Shown here: piece after piece, positions 7,934 through 16,619 of the stretch
Layout: each line of letters starts with the position of its first letter
Position numbering within the stretch: the stretch's first letter is position 1
Source: Streptomyces roseochromogenus subsp. oscitans DS 12.976
GTDB taxonomy: Bacteria; Actinomycetota; Actinomycetes; Streptomycetales; Streptomycetaceae
DNA: 38,413 bases
NCBI RefSeq assembly: GCF_000497445.1
Contig: NZ_CM002285.1
Coordinates: forward strand, 4,457,239-4,495,651
Direction: 5' to 3'
The notes under the pieces: model-generated
Told to the model about the DNA's origin: nothing
What the model saw: the letters and a program-made list of their open reading frames with translations, nothing else
The model's database searches: none
Translations under genes and position numbers: made by a program

Positions 7934-9880
7934 ATGACCGCCATCCCCGCCGTCCAGCCCACCGGCGCGCACCGAGGCCGCCGGGCGGCCAGCCGCCGCT
8001 CCGGCCGGCCGGAAGACGCCCCGCGCTGGGAGCGCCCCGCGCTCGCCACGGTGCTGGTCGTCGCCACCCTGCTGTACGGCTGGGGCATCGGGCACGCCGC
8101 GCTCCACCCCTTCTATGGTGCGGCGATACGGTCGATGTCCGGCAGCTGGCGAGCCTTCTTCTTCGGCGGGCTCGACTCCAGCGGCTCGATCACCATCGAC
8201 AAGCTGCCCGGCGCCTTCTGGCCCGACGCCGTCTCCGTCTGGCTCTTCGGCCCGCACACCTGGGCGGCCGCGCTGCCGCAGGTCGTCGAGGGCGTGCTCA
8301 CCGTATGGCTGTTGCACCGGATCGTACGGGCCTGGGCCGGGCCGTTCGCCGCGCTGGTCGCCGCGCTGACGCTCACCCTCACCCCGGTCACCGTGGTCCT
8401 CGACCGGGCCACCATCCCGGACACGGCGCTCACCCTTCTCCTCGTGGCAGCGGCGGGAGCGCTGCAGAAGGCGGTGCGCACCGAGCGGCTGCTGCCGCTG
8501 ATCACCTGCGGCATCTGGGTCGGGCTCGCCTTCCAGACGAAGATGCTGCAGGCGTGGCTGGTGCTGCCGGTCTTCGCCGCGGTCTACCAACTCGCCGCGC
8601 CCGGCACCCGGTTGAACCGGGCCCTGCGCGTCCTGCTGGCCGGTGCGGTCGCGCTGGCGGTCTCCTGCTCCTGGGTGCTGATCGCCTGGGTGACACCGGC
8701 CGCGAGCCGCCCGTACCTCGACGGCACCTCCGGCAACGATCCGTTCGCCCTGGTCTTCGGCTACAACGGCCTGAGCCGCTTCAGCAGTGATGCCACCGCG
8801 TTCGGCGCCGTCGCGGGCACCGCCGCCAGCCGCACCACCGGCAACACCGGCTGGGACATGCTGATCAACCACACGGTCGGCCCGCAGATCGCCTGGTTCC
8901 TGCCGCTCGCCGCGCTCGCCGCAGTCCTCGGCGTCGTCTGGCGCGCCGGGCAGCCGCGAACCGACCTGCTGCGCACGGGATTTCTGATGTGGGGTGGCTG
9001 GCTGGCCGTGCACACCCTGGTGTTCAGCAGCTCCAACGGCAACCACGCCTACTACACGGCCGTCATCGCCCCGGCGCTCGCCGCGCTGACCGGCGGCGGG
9101 CTCGCGCTCTTCCGATCGGAGTACGAGTCGAAGTACACGGCGGTGCCGGAGGCGCAGCACGAGCCGGCGCAGGAGGCGGGCGGCCGGCGGCACATGGCGC
9201 TGCCGGCGGCGATCGTGCTGACGGTGGCGTGGGCGCTGGTGCTCGACTGGCCGACCCGATTCGTCTCCTGGCTGCTGCCGGTCGCCGTGATGCTCGCGCT
9301 GTGCGGCGTGGTGGGCCTGTGGACCCGCGGGCCGCGCACCTCCCCGCGGATGGTCCACGGCGCCCTCGCCGCCGGGATCGCGGCCACCCTGGTCGTACCG
9401 GCCGGCTGGGCCGTCTCCAGCCTCAACCCGCTCTACGCGGGCGCCGCCACCTCACCGATGACCGGTCCGGTCGGCAAAACGTACGGCGCCCACCACCGCC
9501 ACGCTCCGCGGGGCGTAGGACTCGACCAGCCCAGCGCCCGCGACACCGCCCTGCTCGACTACCTCACCACGCACCGCCACGGCGAGAAGTACCTGCTCGC
9601 CACCCAGGCCGCCTACACCGCCGAGCCCCTGCTGCGCGCGAAGTCCGAACCCGTCCTCGTCATGGGCGGCTTCACCGGCAGCACCCCCTTCCCCACCGCC
9701 CAGCAGCTCGGCGGTCTCGTCACCGCCCACCAGCTGCGCTATGCGCTGCTCACCACCCAGCGCCCCACCACTCCCGCCACCATCTGGGTGAAGTCCCACT
9801 GCACCCGCATCCGGCCCACCGCCTACGGCCGCCGCACCGACGGCAGCTTCGCCCTCTACGACTGCAACCCCCAGGCGTGA
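7934..9880 (+). CDS. Family 39 (PMT/ArnT-like) membrane glycosyltransferase
   Basis: A 648-residue polytopic membrane protein of the GT39/PMT_2 family, which transfers sugars from polyprenyl-phosphate donors to acceptors on the outer face of the membrane. The first outer loop has the signature pattern FFFGGLDSSGSITIDKLPGA, similar to the Bacillus YkcB and actinobacterial relatives. About eleven hydrophobic helices follow, then a soluble C-terminal domain (about 540-648) beginning near KYLLATQAAYTAEPLL. The gene is in the pgs orientation, 85 bp after the NlpC/P60 gene, with AAGGA before ATG 7934. Its place suggests that the polymer, a lipid anchor or a cell-wall glycan tied to it is glycosylated; nothing in the sequence gives the sugar or acceptor. 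Confidence 0.85.
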   Translation: MTAIPAVQPTGAHRGRRAASRRSGRPEDAPRWERPALATVLVVATLLYGWGIGHAALHPFYGAAIRSMSGSWRAFFFGGLDSSGSITIDKLPGAFWPDAVSVWLFGPHTWAAALPQVVEGVLTVWLLHRIVRAWAGPFAALVAALTLTLTPVTVVLDRATIPDTALTLLLVAAAGALQKAVRTERLLPLITCGIWVGLAFQTKMLQAWLVLPVFAAVYQLAAPGTRLNRALRVLLAGAVALAVSCSWVLIAWVTPAASRPYLDGTSGNDPFALVFGYNGLSRFSSDATAFGAVAGTAASRTTGNTGWDMLINHTVGPQIAWFLPLAALAAVLGVVWRAGQPRTDLLRTGFLMWGGWLAVHTLVFSSSNGNHAYYTAVIAPALAALTGGGLALFRSEYESKYTAVPEAQHEPAQEAGGRRHMALPAAIVLTVAWALVLDWPTRFVSWLLPVAVMLALCGVVGLWTRGPRTSPRMVHGALAAGIAATLVVPAGWAVSSLNPLYAGAATSPMTGPVGKTYGAHHRHAPRGVGLDQPSARDTALLDYLTTHRHGEKYLLATQAAYTAEPLLRAKSEPVLVMGGFTGSTPFPTAQQLGGLVTAHQLRYALLTTQRPTTPATIWVKSHCTRIRPTAYGRRTDGSFALYDCNPQA

Positions 9881-9924
9881 GGCGACGCCTGCGGACCTTC
9901 GGTCGCGTCATGCACGATGGGGCC

Positions 9925-10473
9925 ATGCCTCAGTTGACGGCCCCGAACGCATCCGTACACCGGTCCTTCGTCGAAGCCATGGCCGAGTTCCGAGCCGAAG
10001 GACGGGGAGGAGTGGGCGACGAGTCCGCGGAAGGACAGTTCCTACGGGGTCATGCGGACAACCTGCACGACGCCAAGGCCTTCGCGGCCTATGTACAGGC
10101 AGTCTGTGACCAGGCCCGTTCCGATGCCGCGGGCGAAGATGTACCCCGCACCAACCTCTGGTTCGTCGAAGGGGCGGCCTACATGGGACGGCTGATGATC
10201 CGGCACGCTCTCACTCATGAGCTGCTCGAGCGCGGAGGACACATCGGCTACAACGTGCGGCCCTCGGCTCGACGGCGTGGATACGCCACAGCGATGCTCA
10301 TGGAGGCCCTGCCGATCGCCCGTGGGCTCGGAATCACTTCCGCCCTGCTCACCTGCGACGCCGGCAACAATGCCTCGCGCAAAGTGATCGAGACATGCGG
10401 CGGCGTCCTTGAGGACGAACGCAACGGCACGCTCAGGTTCTGGCTTTCGACCGGGGCCGCGCGTCGTGAGTGA
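9925..10473 (+). CDS. GNAT-family N-acetyltransferase
   Basis: A 182-residue cytoplasmic acetyltransferase. The acetyl-CoA binding motif is seen as RPSARRRGYATAML, followed by ALLTCDAGNNASRKVIETCG, typical of the family in which a conserved Asn and Ser follow the pyrophosphate loop. The N-terminal half (LTAPNASVHRSF...EFRAEGRG) resembles a common group of actinobacterial GNAT proteins of unknown substrate. ATG 9925, preceded by GGGG, was chosen over ATG 9910 because the family usually starts near here. Its 3' end overlaps the convergent next gene by 41 bp. Confidence 0.8.
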   Translation: MPQLTAPNASVHRSFVEAMAEFRAEGRGGVGDESAEGQFLRGHADNLHDAKAFAAYVQAVCDQARSDAAGEDVPRTNLWFVEGAAYMGRLMIRHALTHELLERGGHIGYNVRPSARRRGYATAMLMEALPIARGLGITSALLTCDAGNNASRKVIETCGGVLEDERNGTLRFWLSTGAARRE

Positions 10474-11326
10474 AGTCGTACGCGGCCCAGTCGGTGAGCG
10501 TGCGATAGCCGAGGCGCTGATAGAGGGCGTTGCTGGTGGGGTTGGACAGGTCCGCGAACAGGACGACGTCCCTCGCGCCCGCTGCCAGCGCGGCCCGGCT
10601 CACCTCCGCCGTCACAGCGCCCGCGTAGCCGTGACCGCGCAGGCGGGCCGGGGTGTAGACGATGTCCACCTGGATCTGGCCGCCGATCAGCGGGTTCATG
10701 CCCGCGATGGAGACGGGGGTGCCGTCCGGGGTCTCCCAGAGCGTATAGCGCTTGTCGGCGAAGCGCGTGCCGGCCCAGGAGCCGGCGTCGATCGAGACGG
10801 CTTCCCCGACGGCCTTGGCGAACTCGCCGCACCAGAACATGACTTGCTCAAGGTCCTGCTCGCCCAGGACGCGGCCCCGGCCCGCCGGCAGCGGCTCCGG
10901 TGGGGTGAGCGTGCCGAGGCGGTACAGACGGAGCCGCGTGTCGTGGAGTCTCGGCGTCGCGCCGGTGTGCCTCTGCCAGGCCTCGGCGAAAGCGGTGGCG
11001 GTGGCGTGGTCCGCGCTGACGCGGGGAAGTGAGTGCCCGAGGGCGGCCAGGCGGGCGGCCAGGGAGCCGGCCTGCGCGGGCGTGAGCGGGGAAAGGCCGA
11101 TACCACGCGGCGGGAGGCGGAAGAAGGTGCCGTGAACCTCGCCCGCTCGCTCCAGCACGCCGAAGACGGGGGCGTCGGTGCCGAACGCCTTCGCCCCACG
11201 TGCTCGCACTCTCTCGGCCCACGTCAGCTGCATGACGTGCGGGCCGGGCCGTGAGCGCAGGAAGTCTCCGGCTCGGGCGAGGAAGTCGCCGACGTCTTCG
11301 GTGAGGTGCCAGTCATCCGGACGCAT
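10433..11326 (-). CDS. GNAT-family acetyltransferase with long N-terminal region
   Basis: A 297-residue protein whose C-terminal half (about 150-290) is a GNAT domain: LRGHGYAGAVTAEVSRAAL is the acetyl-CoA loop and NPTSNALYQRLGYRTL the family's terminal helix and strand. The N-terminal 140 residues have a diverged GNAT-like composition, so the protein may be a double-GNAT with one degenerate half. It is transcribed convergently to the previous gene and overlaps its end by 41 bp on the opposite strand. ATG 11326 has AGGGA about ten bases upstream. The substrate is unknown. Confidence 0.75.
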   Translation of the reverse strand: MRPDDWHLTEDVGDFLARAGDFLRSRPGPHVMQLTWAERVRARGAKAFGTDAPVFGVLERAGEVHGTFFRLPPRGIGLSPLTPAQAGSLAARLAALGHSLPRVSADHATATAFAEAWQRHTGATPRLHDTRLRLYRLGTLTPPEPLPAGRGRVLGEQDLEQVMFWCGEFAKAVGEAVSIDAGSWAGTRFADKRYTLWETPDGTPVSIAGMNPLIGGQIQVDIVYTPARLRGHGYAGAVTAEVSRAALAAGARDVVLFADLSNPTSNALYQRLGYRTLTDWAAYDFTHDARPRSKART

Positions 11327-11398
11327 GCTTCATCGTCCCTGATGTACGTGACTCGCGGGAGCACTGGCCCGGAGAAGCGCCGTCGCCATGCCCCATGG

Positions 11399-12124
11399 TC
11401 AGTCCGTGTCCGCGCCCCGGTCACCCAGCAGGCCCGTGACCTGTGTGCGGACGGCGGCCCACGCGGTGGCCGGCAGGTCGCCGAGGAGCGTCTCGCGCAG
11501 TGCGCGCACGGTCTCCTCTGGCTCGGTGGCGCATGGGGCGCCGGCGCTGAGCACCTCGTAGCCGTCGCGGACGGCGACCCGTAGGCGGTCGCCACCGTCG
11601 TCGGCATGTACCGCCGAGGCGACCACGAGGGGCGGTGGTCCGCCTGCCTCGCCGGGCAGTTTGCGGTACGCGCAGGCGACCGGCGCACGCCAGCGCAGGC
11701 TCAGCAGAACGGGACGCTTGGCCACCGCCTCGGCCAGTTCCACGTCATGAACACCGTCGGACCCCAGCACCGTCGCCCGGGCGTCCAGGACGAGAGCCGC
11801 GGGCAACAGACAGCGCAGGGTGCTGCCGACGAGGTTGCCGCCGACCGTCGCCGTCCGGCGCACGGCCCCGGTGCCCACCGTGGCGGCCGCCAGCCGCAGT
11901 ACGTCCGGAACGCGGCCGTCGATCCGGTGCAGGACCACGGCGCCGCCCACGGTCTCCCGGCCCAGCACGTTGGCCTCCGGCAACTCGCGCAGGGACATCG
12001 CCAGTTCGGGGAAGCCGTCCCGCTGCCACGTGGCCCACACGAGCGTCGCCCCGCCGACCGGCACGGCCCCCTCGGCCAGGCACTCCTGCGCTTCGGACAC
12101 GGATGTGGGCAGTCGCAACAGCAC
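11399..12124 (-). CDS. CoxM-type FAD-binding subunit of molybdenum hydroxylases (orphan)
   Basis: A 241-residue FAD-binding protein of the xanthine dehydrogenase/CO dehydrogenase medium-subunit family. The two FAD loops are visible: AVPVGGATLVWATW near the N-terminus and TATVGGNLVGSTLR around residue 95. The family is usually 270-300 residues, so this copy is short at its C-terminal end. In complete enzymes this subunit passes electrons between a [2Fe-2S] subunit and the Mo-pterin subunit, but neither is encoded nearby. It may partner with subunits elsewhere, act on its own, or be a relic. The start is GTG 12124; a weak AGG precedes it. Confidence 0.75.
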   Translation of the reverse strand: MLLRLPTSVSEAQECLAEGAVPVGGATLVWATWQRDGFPELAMSLRELPEANVLGRETVGGAVVLHRIDGRVPDVLRLAAATVGTGAVRRTATVGGNLVGSTLRCLLPAALVLDARATVLGSDGVHDVELAEAVAKRPVLLSLRWRAPVACAYRKLPGEAGGPPPLVVASAVHADDGGDRLRVAVRDGYEVLSAGAPCATEPEETVRALRETLLGDLPATAWAAVRTQVTGLLGDRGADTD

Positions 12125-12351
12125 AGTGGCCGACCTGCCTTCCTGAACGTGGGACTTGGGACCACGGCGGTGGGTGACACTTTGGCCATCTGCCCGCCGT
12201 CAAGACAGTTTTCTCGCCGATCGGGGGGCGCGTACAGGGCTCACGCGTGCACACCGCGCCCGCCCGTCACCGGCGCCGGTCCTGGTCCGGTTCAGGGCGG
12301 TGATGCGGCTTCCCGTTGTGGCTGGACCCGATGGCGAGCCCCCTCAACGGG

Positions 12352-12861
12352 TCAGGCGCCGACCGTGCCGTCCACGCCCTCGCGCAGGAAGTCCGCGTGG
12401 CCGTTGTGGCGGCCGTACTCCAGGATCATGTGGAGCATCACCATCCGCAGGGACACGTCCTCGCCCCAGCGCGGCTGGTGCCCGGCGAGGTCCAGGGACC
12501 CGGCCTCGCGCTCGATGCGCCGCGAGTGCTCGACCTCCGCCTCCCACACCGCGAACGCCTCCTCGGCGCTCGCGCCCGTGGTGTCGTAGGCGGCCTGGAA
12601 GTCGAACTCCTTCTCCGACCACAGCATCGGGGCGGCGTTGTCGTCGAACACCCTGCGGAACCAGGCGCGTTCGACCTCCGCCAGATGGCGGACCAGGGCG
12701 AGCAGGGAGAGGGTCGACGGCGGGCTCGACCGTTCCTTGAGCTGCTCCTCCGTCAGACCCTCGCACTTCATCGCCAGGGTCGCCCGGTGGAACTCCAGGA
12801 ACGCCCGCAGCGTCTCGCGTTCCGTGCCGAAGAGCGGCGGGCCTGTGCGTTCGACGGTCAC
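12352..12861 (-). CDS. DinB/DUF664-family protein
   Basis: A 169-residue four-helix-bundle protein of the DinB/YfiT-like superfamily. VRHLAEVERAWFRR and HMILEYGRHNGHADFLRE carry the His residues that bind a divalent metal in this family; members include mycothiol- and bacillithiol-dependent transferases, but many are uncharacterised. The start is GTG 12861, because AGAGGA lies 6-7 bases upstream and the sequence before it has no coding character, although the frame stays open to 13038. The actual reaction is not known. Confidence 0.82.
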   Translation of the reverse strand: MTVERTGPPLFGTERETLRAFLEFHRATLAMKCEGLTEEQLKERSSPPSTLSLLALVRHLAEVERAWFRRVFDDNAAPMLWSEKEFDFQAAYDTTGASAEEAFAVWEAEVEHSRRIEREAGSLDLAGHQPRWGEDVSLRMVMLHMILEYGRHNGHADFLREGVDGTVGA

Positions 12862-12951
12862 GGTGGGTTCCTCTCGGGAGCGAGCGGGCGCGGGCCGGGG
12901 CGGCCTGAGACGTCCAACGTACCCCGCTTGCCCGCCCACGACTTCAAGCGC

Positions 12952-12986
12952 AAAGGCCCCGGACCATTCGCTGGTCCGGGACCTTT
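12952..12986 (-). terminator. Strong hairpin terminator downstream of the small secreted protein gene
   Basis: A 15-bp stem with one mismatch (AAAGGCCCCGGACCA against TGGTCCGGGACCTTT) closes a 5-base loop. It lies 62 bp past the stop codon of the small secreted protein gene and upstream of the DinB-like gene on the same strand, so it should separate the two units. Confidence 0.75.
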
Positions 12987-13047
12987 GGCATCCACTCTCA
13001 CATGAAGCCGAGACCCAATTCGGTGAGCCGAGCAGCACAGCTACCGA

Positions 13048-13305
13048 TCAGTGGCCTCCGCACGTGGTACCGACGTGGGTTTCTTGCGCCCCTGGGTCGC
13101 CTTCGCCGTTCAGCAGGTTGCCGAGCAGGCCGTTGGCGACGCCCACCTCACCCAGGACGTCAAGGTTCAGGTCGTCGGTATCGCACCCCCCTCGGTGCAT
13201 GACCGCGCCTTGCGCGGTGGCGATGCCCGTACCGGTGCCGGTGGCTATGAAGCCGACGCTAGCGATGACCGCGGCCGCGACAGCGGCCTTGGAAAGCTTG
13301 CGCAT
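13048..13305 (-). CDS. Small secreted two-cysteine protein
   Basis: An 85-residue precursor with a clear Sec signal peptide (MRKLSKAAVAAAVIAS, then a hydrophobic run ending IATAQ). The mature part is about 54 residues, with a small amphipathic centre (VLGEVGVANGLLGNLLN) and two Cys (41 and 82) that could form one disulfide. It resembles chaplin or rodlin precursors in size and style but lacks their sequence signatures, so I do not assign it to either. The ATG is preceded by the perfect AAGGAGG site five bases away, and a strong terminator follows, pointing to high expression as a monocistronic unit. Function unknown. Confidence 0.75.
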   Translation of the reverse strand: MRKLSKAAVAAAVIASVGFIATGTGTGIATAQGAVMHRGGCDTDDLNLDVLGEVGVANGLLGNLLNGEGDPGAQETHVGTTCGGH

Positions 13306-13502
13306 GTCTCCTCCTTGGGTCTGGAGCGCGGCAGAAGATCCACTTTGCGCTCATTTCGGAGGCTAGTGCGGCATTCCCGACAGCGCTCATCGGGGAAGCC
13401 ATCCGGGGCTGTGGGGTTCACCCGCCGGTCCGGCCGTGTGGTGTCGTCGTACGTGAGAGGCGCAGGTCTTGTGGGGGTAGCCGCAGGTGGCCGCAGTCCC
13501 GG

Positions 13503-13508
13503 TAAACT
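13503..13508 (+). promoter_or_regulatory. Putative -10 box (TAAACT) for a leaderless SARP transcript
   Basis: TAAACT ends exactly seven bases before GTG 13515, which would place transcription initiation at the start codon. No Shine-Dalgarno sequence lies in front of that GTG, and no clear -35 hexamer is seen. Leaderless mRNAs are common in Streptomyces. Confidence 0.4.
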
Positions 13509-13514
13509 CCCCGC

Positions 13515-16500
13515 GTGCCGATCCCGCGCGAGTTATCCACGGATGCAAATCAGCAACTTCGCTTCGCTCTGCTCGGGCCGCTCCAGGCCTGGCGCGGCGA
13601 CACGAGTCTGGAGCTCGGGCCGGTTCGTGAACAGGCCGTCCTGACGGCATTGCTGCTACGACCAGGCAGGACGGTCAGCCGACAGCAGCTGCTCGACGGG
13701 GTGTGGGGCGCGGAACCCCCCGGCACGGGCGACAAAGTGATCCCGGTCTATGTGCACCGATTGCGCCGATGCCTGGATGCTCCTGGAAAGGGCTCGGCGG
13801 ATTCCGTCATCGACACCGTTCGCGGGGGCTATCGCTTCGCCCCGAGGAGCGCGGGTGTGGACGTGGCGCGCTGGGAGGAGATCGCCGCCGAGGGGCGTTC
13901 GGCGAGGGATTCCGGAGACCTGGAGGCCGCGGTGGACGCATGGGCCACGGCACTGGGACTGTTTCGCGGCGAGCCCTTGGCCGGAATCCCCGGGCCCTTC
14001 GCGCAGGGGGAGCGGTTGCGGCTGGCGGAGCAGCGGCTCGTGGTGGTGCAGGACAAGGTCGACTGCCAGCTCCGTACGGGACGGCACACCGAGGCCGTGG
14101 GGGAACTGTTCTCCCTGACGACGGCCCACCCCTACAACGAGGCGCTGGCCGCCTTGCTCATGCGTGCCCTCCACGCCGGCAACCGGCAGTCCGACGCGTT
14201 GGACGTCTACACCGCGGTGCGCCGCCGTCTGGTGGACGAGCAGGGAATGGAGCCCGGCGGCGAACTGCGCCGGGTGCACGAGGCGGTACTGCGGGGCGAC
14301 GACACGTTCCTGCTCGGCGGCGGCACTGCCGTACGACAGGGCCGGGCCAGGCAACACCCGACGCCGACGGAGCGTCCCGTCCCCGCTCCCGCTCCCGCTC
14401 CCGCTCCCGCTCCCGCTCCCCAGAAGCATCGCGTGCGGTATGAACTACCCGTCGGAGTAGGCAATTTCACGGGACGGGACCGGGAACACGGCATCCTCGT
14501 CGCGCCCGCCGACGCGCGCGTGGTCACCGTACGGGCGGTGGACGGCATGGCAGGAGTCGGGAAGACCGCCCTGGTGGTGCGCGCCGCGCGGGCGCTGCGG
14601 GACCGGTATCCCGACGGCTGTCTGTTCGTGGAGCTGCACGGGCACCGCGAGGACCGGGAGACGGTGGGGCGGCAACGCGTGCTGCGCCGGTTGCTGCGGG
14701 CGGTGGGTGCCGGCGAAGGGGAGGACTCCGAGGACCTGGACGAGTTGGCCGCGTCGTGGCGGACTGCCACCGCCTCCCTGCGGCTGCTCCTGGTACTCGA
14801 CGACGCCGCCCGCGCCGAGCAGGTACGGCCGCTGCTGCCCGCCGGCTGCGGCAGCGTGGTGCTGGTGACCAGCCGCCGGCGCCTGACCGGGCTGGACGCG
14901 GACCGCAGGGTGTCGCTGCTGCCGCTCGGCCTCGACGAGGCGGCGGGACTGCTGACCCGTATCGTCGGCGGCGAGGAAGCCGGCGAGGGGTCCGACCGCG
15001 AGCGGGTGGCCGTACGCGAACTGGCCGCGTTGTGCGGCCGGCTTCCGCTGGCGCTGCGCATCGTCGGGGCACGGATACAGGATCGCCCGTTGTGGGCGGT
15101 GGAAGCCCTGGTGGCGCGGCTGACCGACGGCGAGCGCCGGCTGGACGAGCTCGCCGTGGAGGGCCGCAGCGTCGAGGCCGCGTTCCGGATCTCCTACGAT
15201 CAGCTGCCGGCCGCCGACCAGCGTGCCTTCCGCGCCCTGGGCCTGTCGCCCACCATACGGCTGGACCGGCTAACGCTGGCCGCCCTGCTCGACGCGACGC
15301 CCGCCGACGCCGAGCGCACCCTGGAGAGCCTGGCCGACGCGAGTCTGGTGCAGCGGGTGACCGCCGACCGCTACCGGTTGCACGACCTGGTGGCGGTCTA
15401 CGCCCGACGCGTCGCCGCCGCGTCGCCCGGCGAGGCCGCGGCGGCCCGCGGGCGGGTGTTCCGGCTGTACGTGGCCGCCGCCCGCTGCGCCGGCGACTGG
15501 GGCATCTCGTCCTACCCGACCGGCCCGCGGGGCACCGGGCCCTTCACGGACTGGGAGGAGGCCACGACCTGGCTGGACGCGGCGGGCGGTGAACTGGTCG
15601 ATGTGATCGGCCAGGCGGCGGCCACCGGCCAGGTGGACGAGGCCTGTTGGATCGCCGAGGCCCTGGTCGACTACCTCACCCGGCAGGGACGGTTCCACGA
15701 GTGCCGCACCGCGCTGGAGCCGCTGCTGCCGAGGCTCGGTCAGGCCACCGACCGGCGGATGGACTCCGCGCTGCGTACGGGCCTGGGCATCATGTACGGG
15801 CTGCAGGGCCGCTACCAGCGGGCCCGCACCTGGTTCACCGAGGCGCTGGACATCAGCCGCCGGGCCGGTGACCGGCATGAGCAGGCCAGAGCCGCGGCCG
15901 GTTTCGGGACCTTCGCCAATCTGGAGGGCCGGATCGCCGAGTCCATGACCTATTTCGCCCAAGTGCTTTATTTCGTACGTGAGTTGACGTACGACGACTG
16001 GCTCACGGGCTCGGTCATGACCCGCGTCGGCGATGTCCACCACCAGCTCGGAGAGTACGACAAGGCGTACGACCGCTATCTGGAGGCGATCGCCCTCGCC
16101 GAGAAGGCGGGCAGTCCCAGGCTCCTCGGCAAGACGCTGCTCCGCCTCGGTGGCCTCCAACTCGACCTCGGCCGACCGGCCGAGGCGGCGGGCACCCTGG
16201 GGAAGGCCGAGGATCTGGCCCGGCGTCTCGGCGATGTTCCCCTGTACGCCGCCGTCCTCGGCAGGCTGTCCACGGCGGAGGCCGACCTGGGCAACCCGGA
16301 GGCCGCCGCCGAACTCCTGCGCCGGGTCGGCGCCGTACTGGACGAGCAGACCGGCACGGCGTCGGAGATCGCGATACGCCATCGGCTGATCTGGCACGGC
16401 GCCGTGGCGGAAGACCTGGCCGGGGCACGCGACTTCTTCGAGCGGGCCACGGCCCTGCCCGCCACGGATGCCAACCGTGCGCGGATCTCCAGGGTCCTGG

Positions 16501-16544
16501 ACGACCTCGGCCGCCGACGACAGCCGGGCGCCGACGACGCATAG
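13515..16544 (+). CDS. SARP/AfsR-type regulator (DNA-binding, BTAD, NB-ARC, TPR)
   Basis: A 1009-residue cytoplasmic transcription regulator. In order: an OmpR-like winged helix (about 15-107, with AVLTALLLRPGRTVSRQQLL and GGYRFAP), a bacterial transcriptional activation domain (about 115-260), a Pro-Ala linker (about 285-305), an NB-ARC NTPase with P-loop GMAGVGKTAL (K350) and the Walker B-like LLLVLDDAARAEQV, then a helical and TPR region (about 680-1000). This is the AfsR plan: SARPs activate secondary-metabolite and developmental promoters, and the ATPase/TPR part gates them. No biosynthetic cluster lies beside it, so its targets are probably elsewhere. The Pro-Ala linker is coded by a six-fold CGCTCC repeat. 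GTG 13515 is a likely leaderless start. Confidence 0.92.
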   Translation: MPIPRELSTDANQQLRFALLGPLQAWRGDTSLELGPVREQAVLTALLLRPGRTVSRQQLLDGVWGAEPPGTGDKVIPVYVHRLRRCLDAPGKGSADSVIDTVRGGYRFAPRSAGVDVARWEEIAAEGRSARDSGDLEAAVDAWATALGLFRGEPLAGIPGPFAQGERLRLAEQRLVVVQDKVDCQLRTGRHTEAVGELFSLTTAHPYNEALAALLMRALHAGNRQSDALDVYTAVRRRLVDEQGMEPGGELRRVHEAVLRGDDTFLLGGGTAVRQGRARQHPTPTERPVPAPAPAPAPAPAPQKHRVRYELPVGVGNFTGRDREHGILVAPADARVVTVRAVDGMAGVGKTALVVRAARALRDRYPDGCLFVELHGHREDRETVGRQRVLRRLLRAVGAGEGEDSEDLDELAASWRTATASLRLLLVLDDAARAEQVRPLLPAGCGSVVLVTSRRRLTGLDADRRVSLLPLGLDEAAGLLTRIVGGEEAGEGSDRERVAVRELAALCGRLPLALRIVGARIQDRPLWAVEALVARLTDGERRLDELAVEGRSVEAAFRISYDQLPAADQRAFRALGLSPTIRLDRLTLAALLDATPADAERTLESLADASLVQRVTADRYRLHDLVAVYARRVAAASPGEAAAARGRVFRLYVAAARCAGDWGISSYPTGPRGTGPFTDWEEATTWLDAAGGELVDVIGQAAATGQVDEACWIAEALVDYLTRQGRFHECRTALEPLLPRLGQATDRRMDSALRTGLGIMYGLQGRYQRARTWFTEALDISRRAGDRHEQARAAAGFGTFANLEGRIAESMTYFAQVLYFVRELTYDDWLTGSVMTRVGDVHHQLGEYDKAYDRYLEAIALAEKAGSPRLLGKTLLRLGGLQLDLGRPAEAAGTLGKAEDLARRLGDVPLYAAVLGRLSTAEADLGNPEAAAELLRRVGAVLDEQTGTASEIAIRHRLIWHGAVAEDLAGARDFFERATALPATDANRARISRVLDDLGRRRQPGADDA
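14384..14419 (+). repeat. Six tandem copies of the hexamer CGCTCC
   Basis: The unit is in frame and encodes the alternating Pro-Ala linker between the SARP DNA-binding half and the NB-ARC half. Copy-number change by slippage would lengthen or shorten the linker without shifting the frame. Confidence 0.9.
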
Positions 16545-16619
16545 CGCTCGGGCCGGGCTGCGGCGGCTCGTGGCACCCCGGGCCGGGCGCAGACGGCTCC
16601 TGGCACCCGGGCGGAGTCG

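Noticed and set aside
6595..9358. Long minus-strand frames opposite the NlpC/P60 and GT39 genes
   Set aside because: Shadows of genes with clear families and ribosome-binding sites on the plus strand.
13048..13305. Assignment of the small secreted protein as a chaplin or rodlin
   Set aside because: Size and signal peptide fit, but the chaplin GN/Cys spacing and rodlin sequence signatures are missing.
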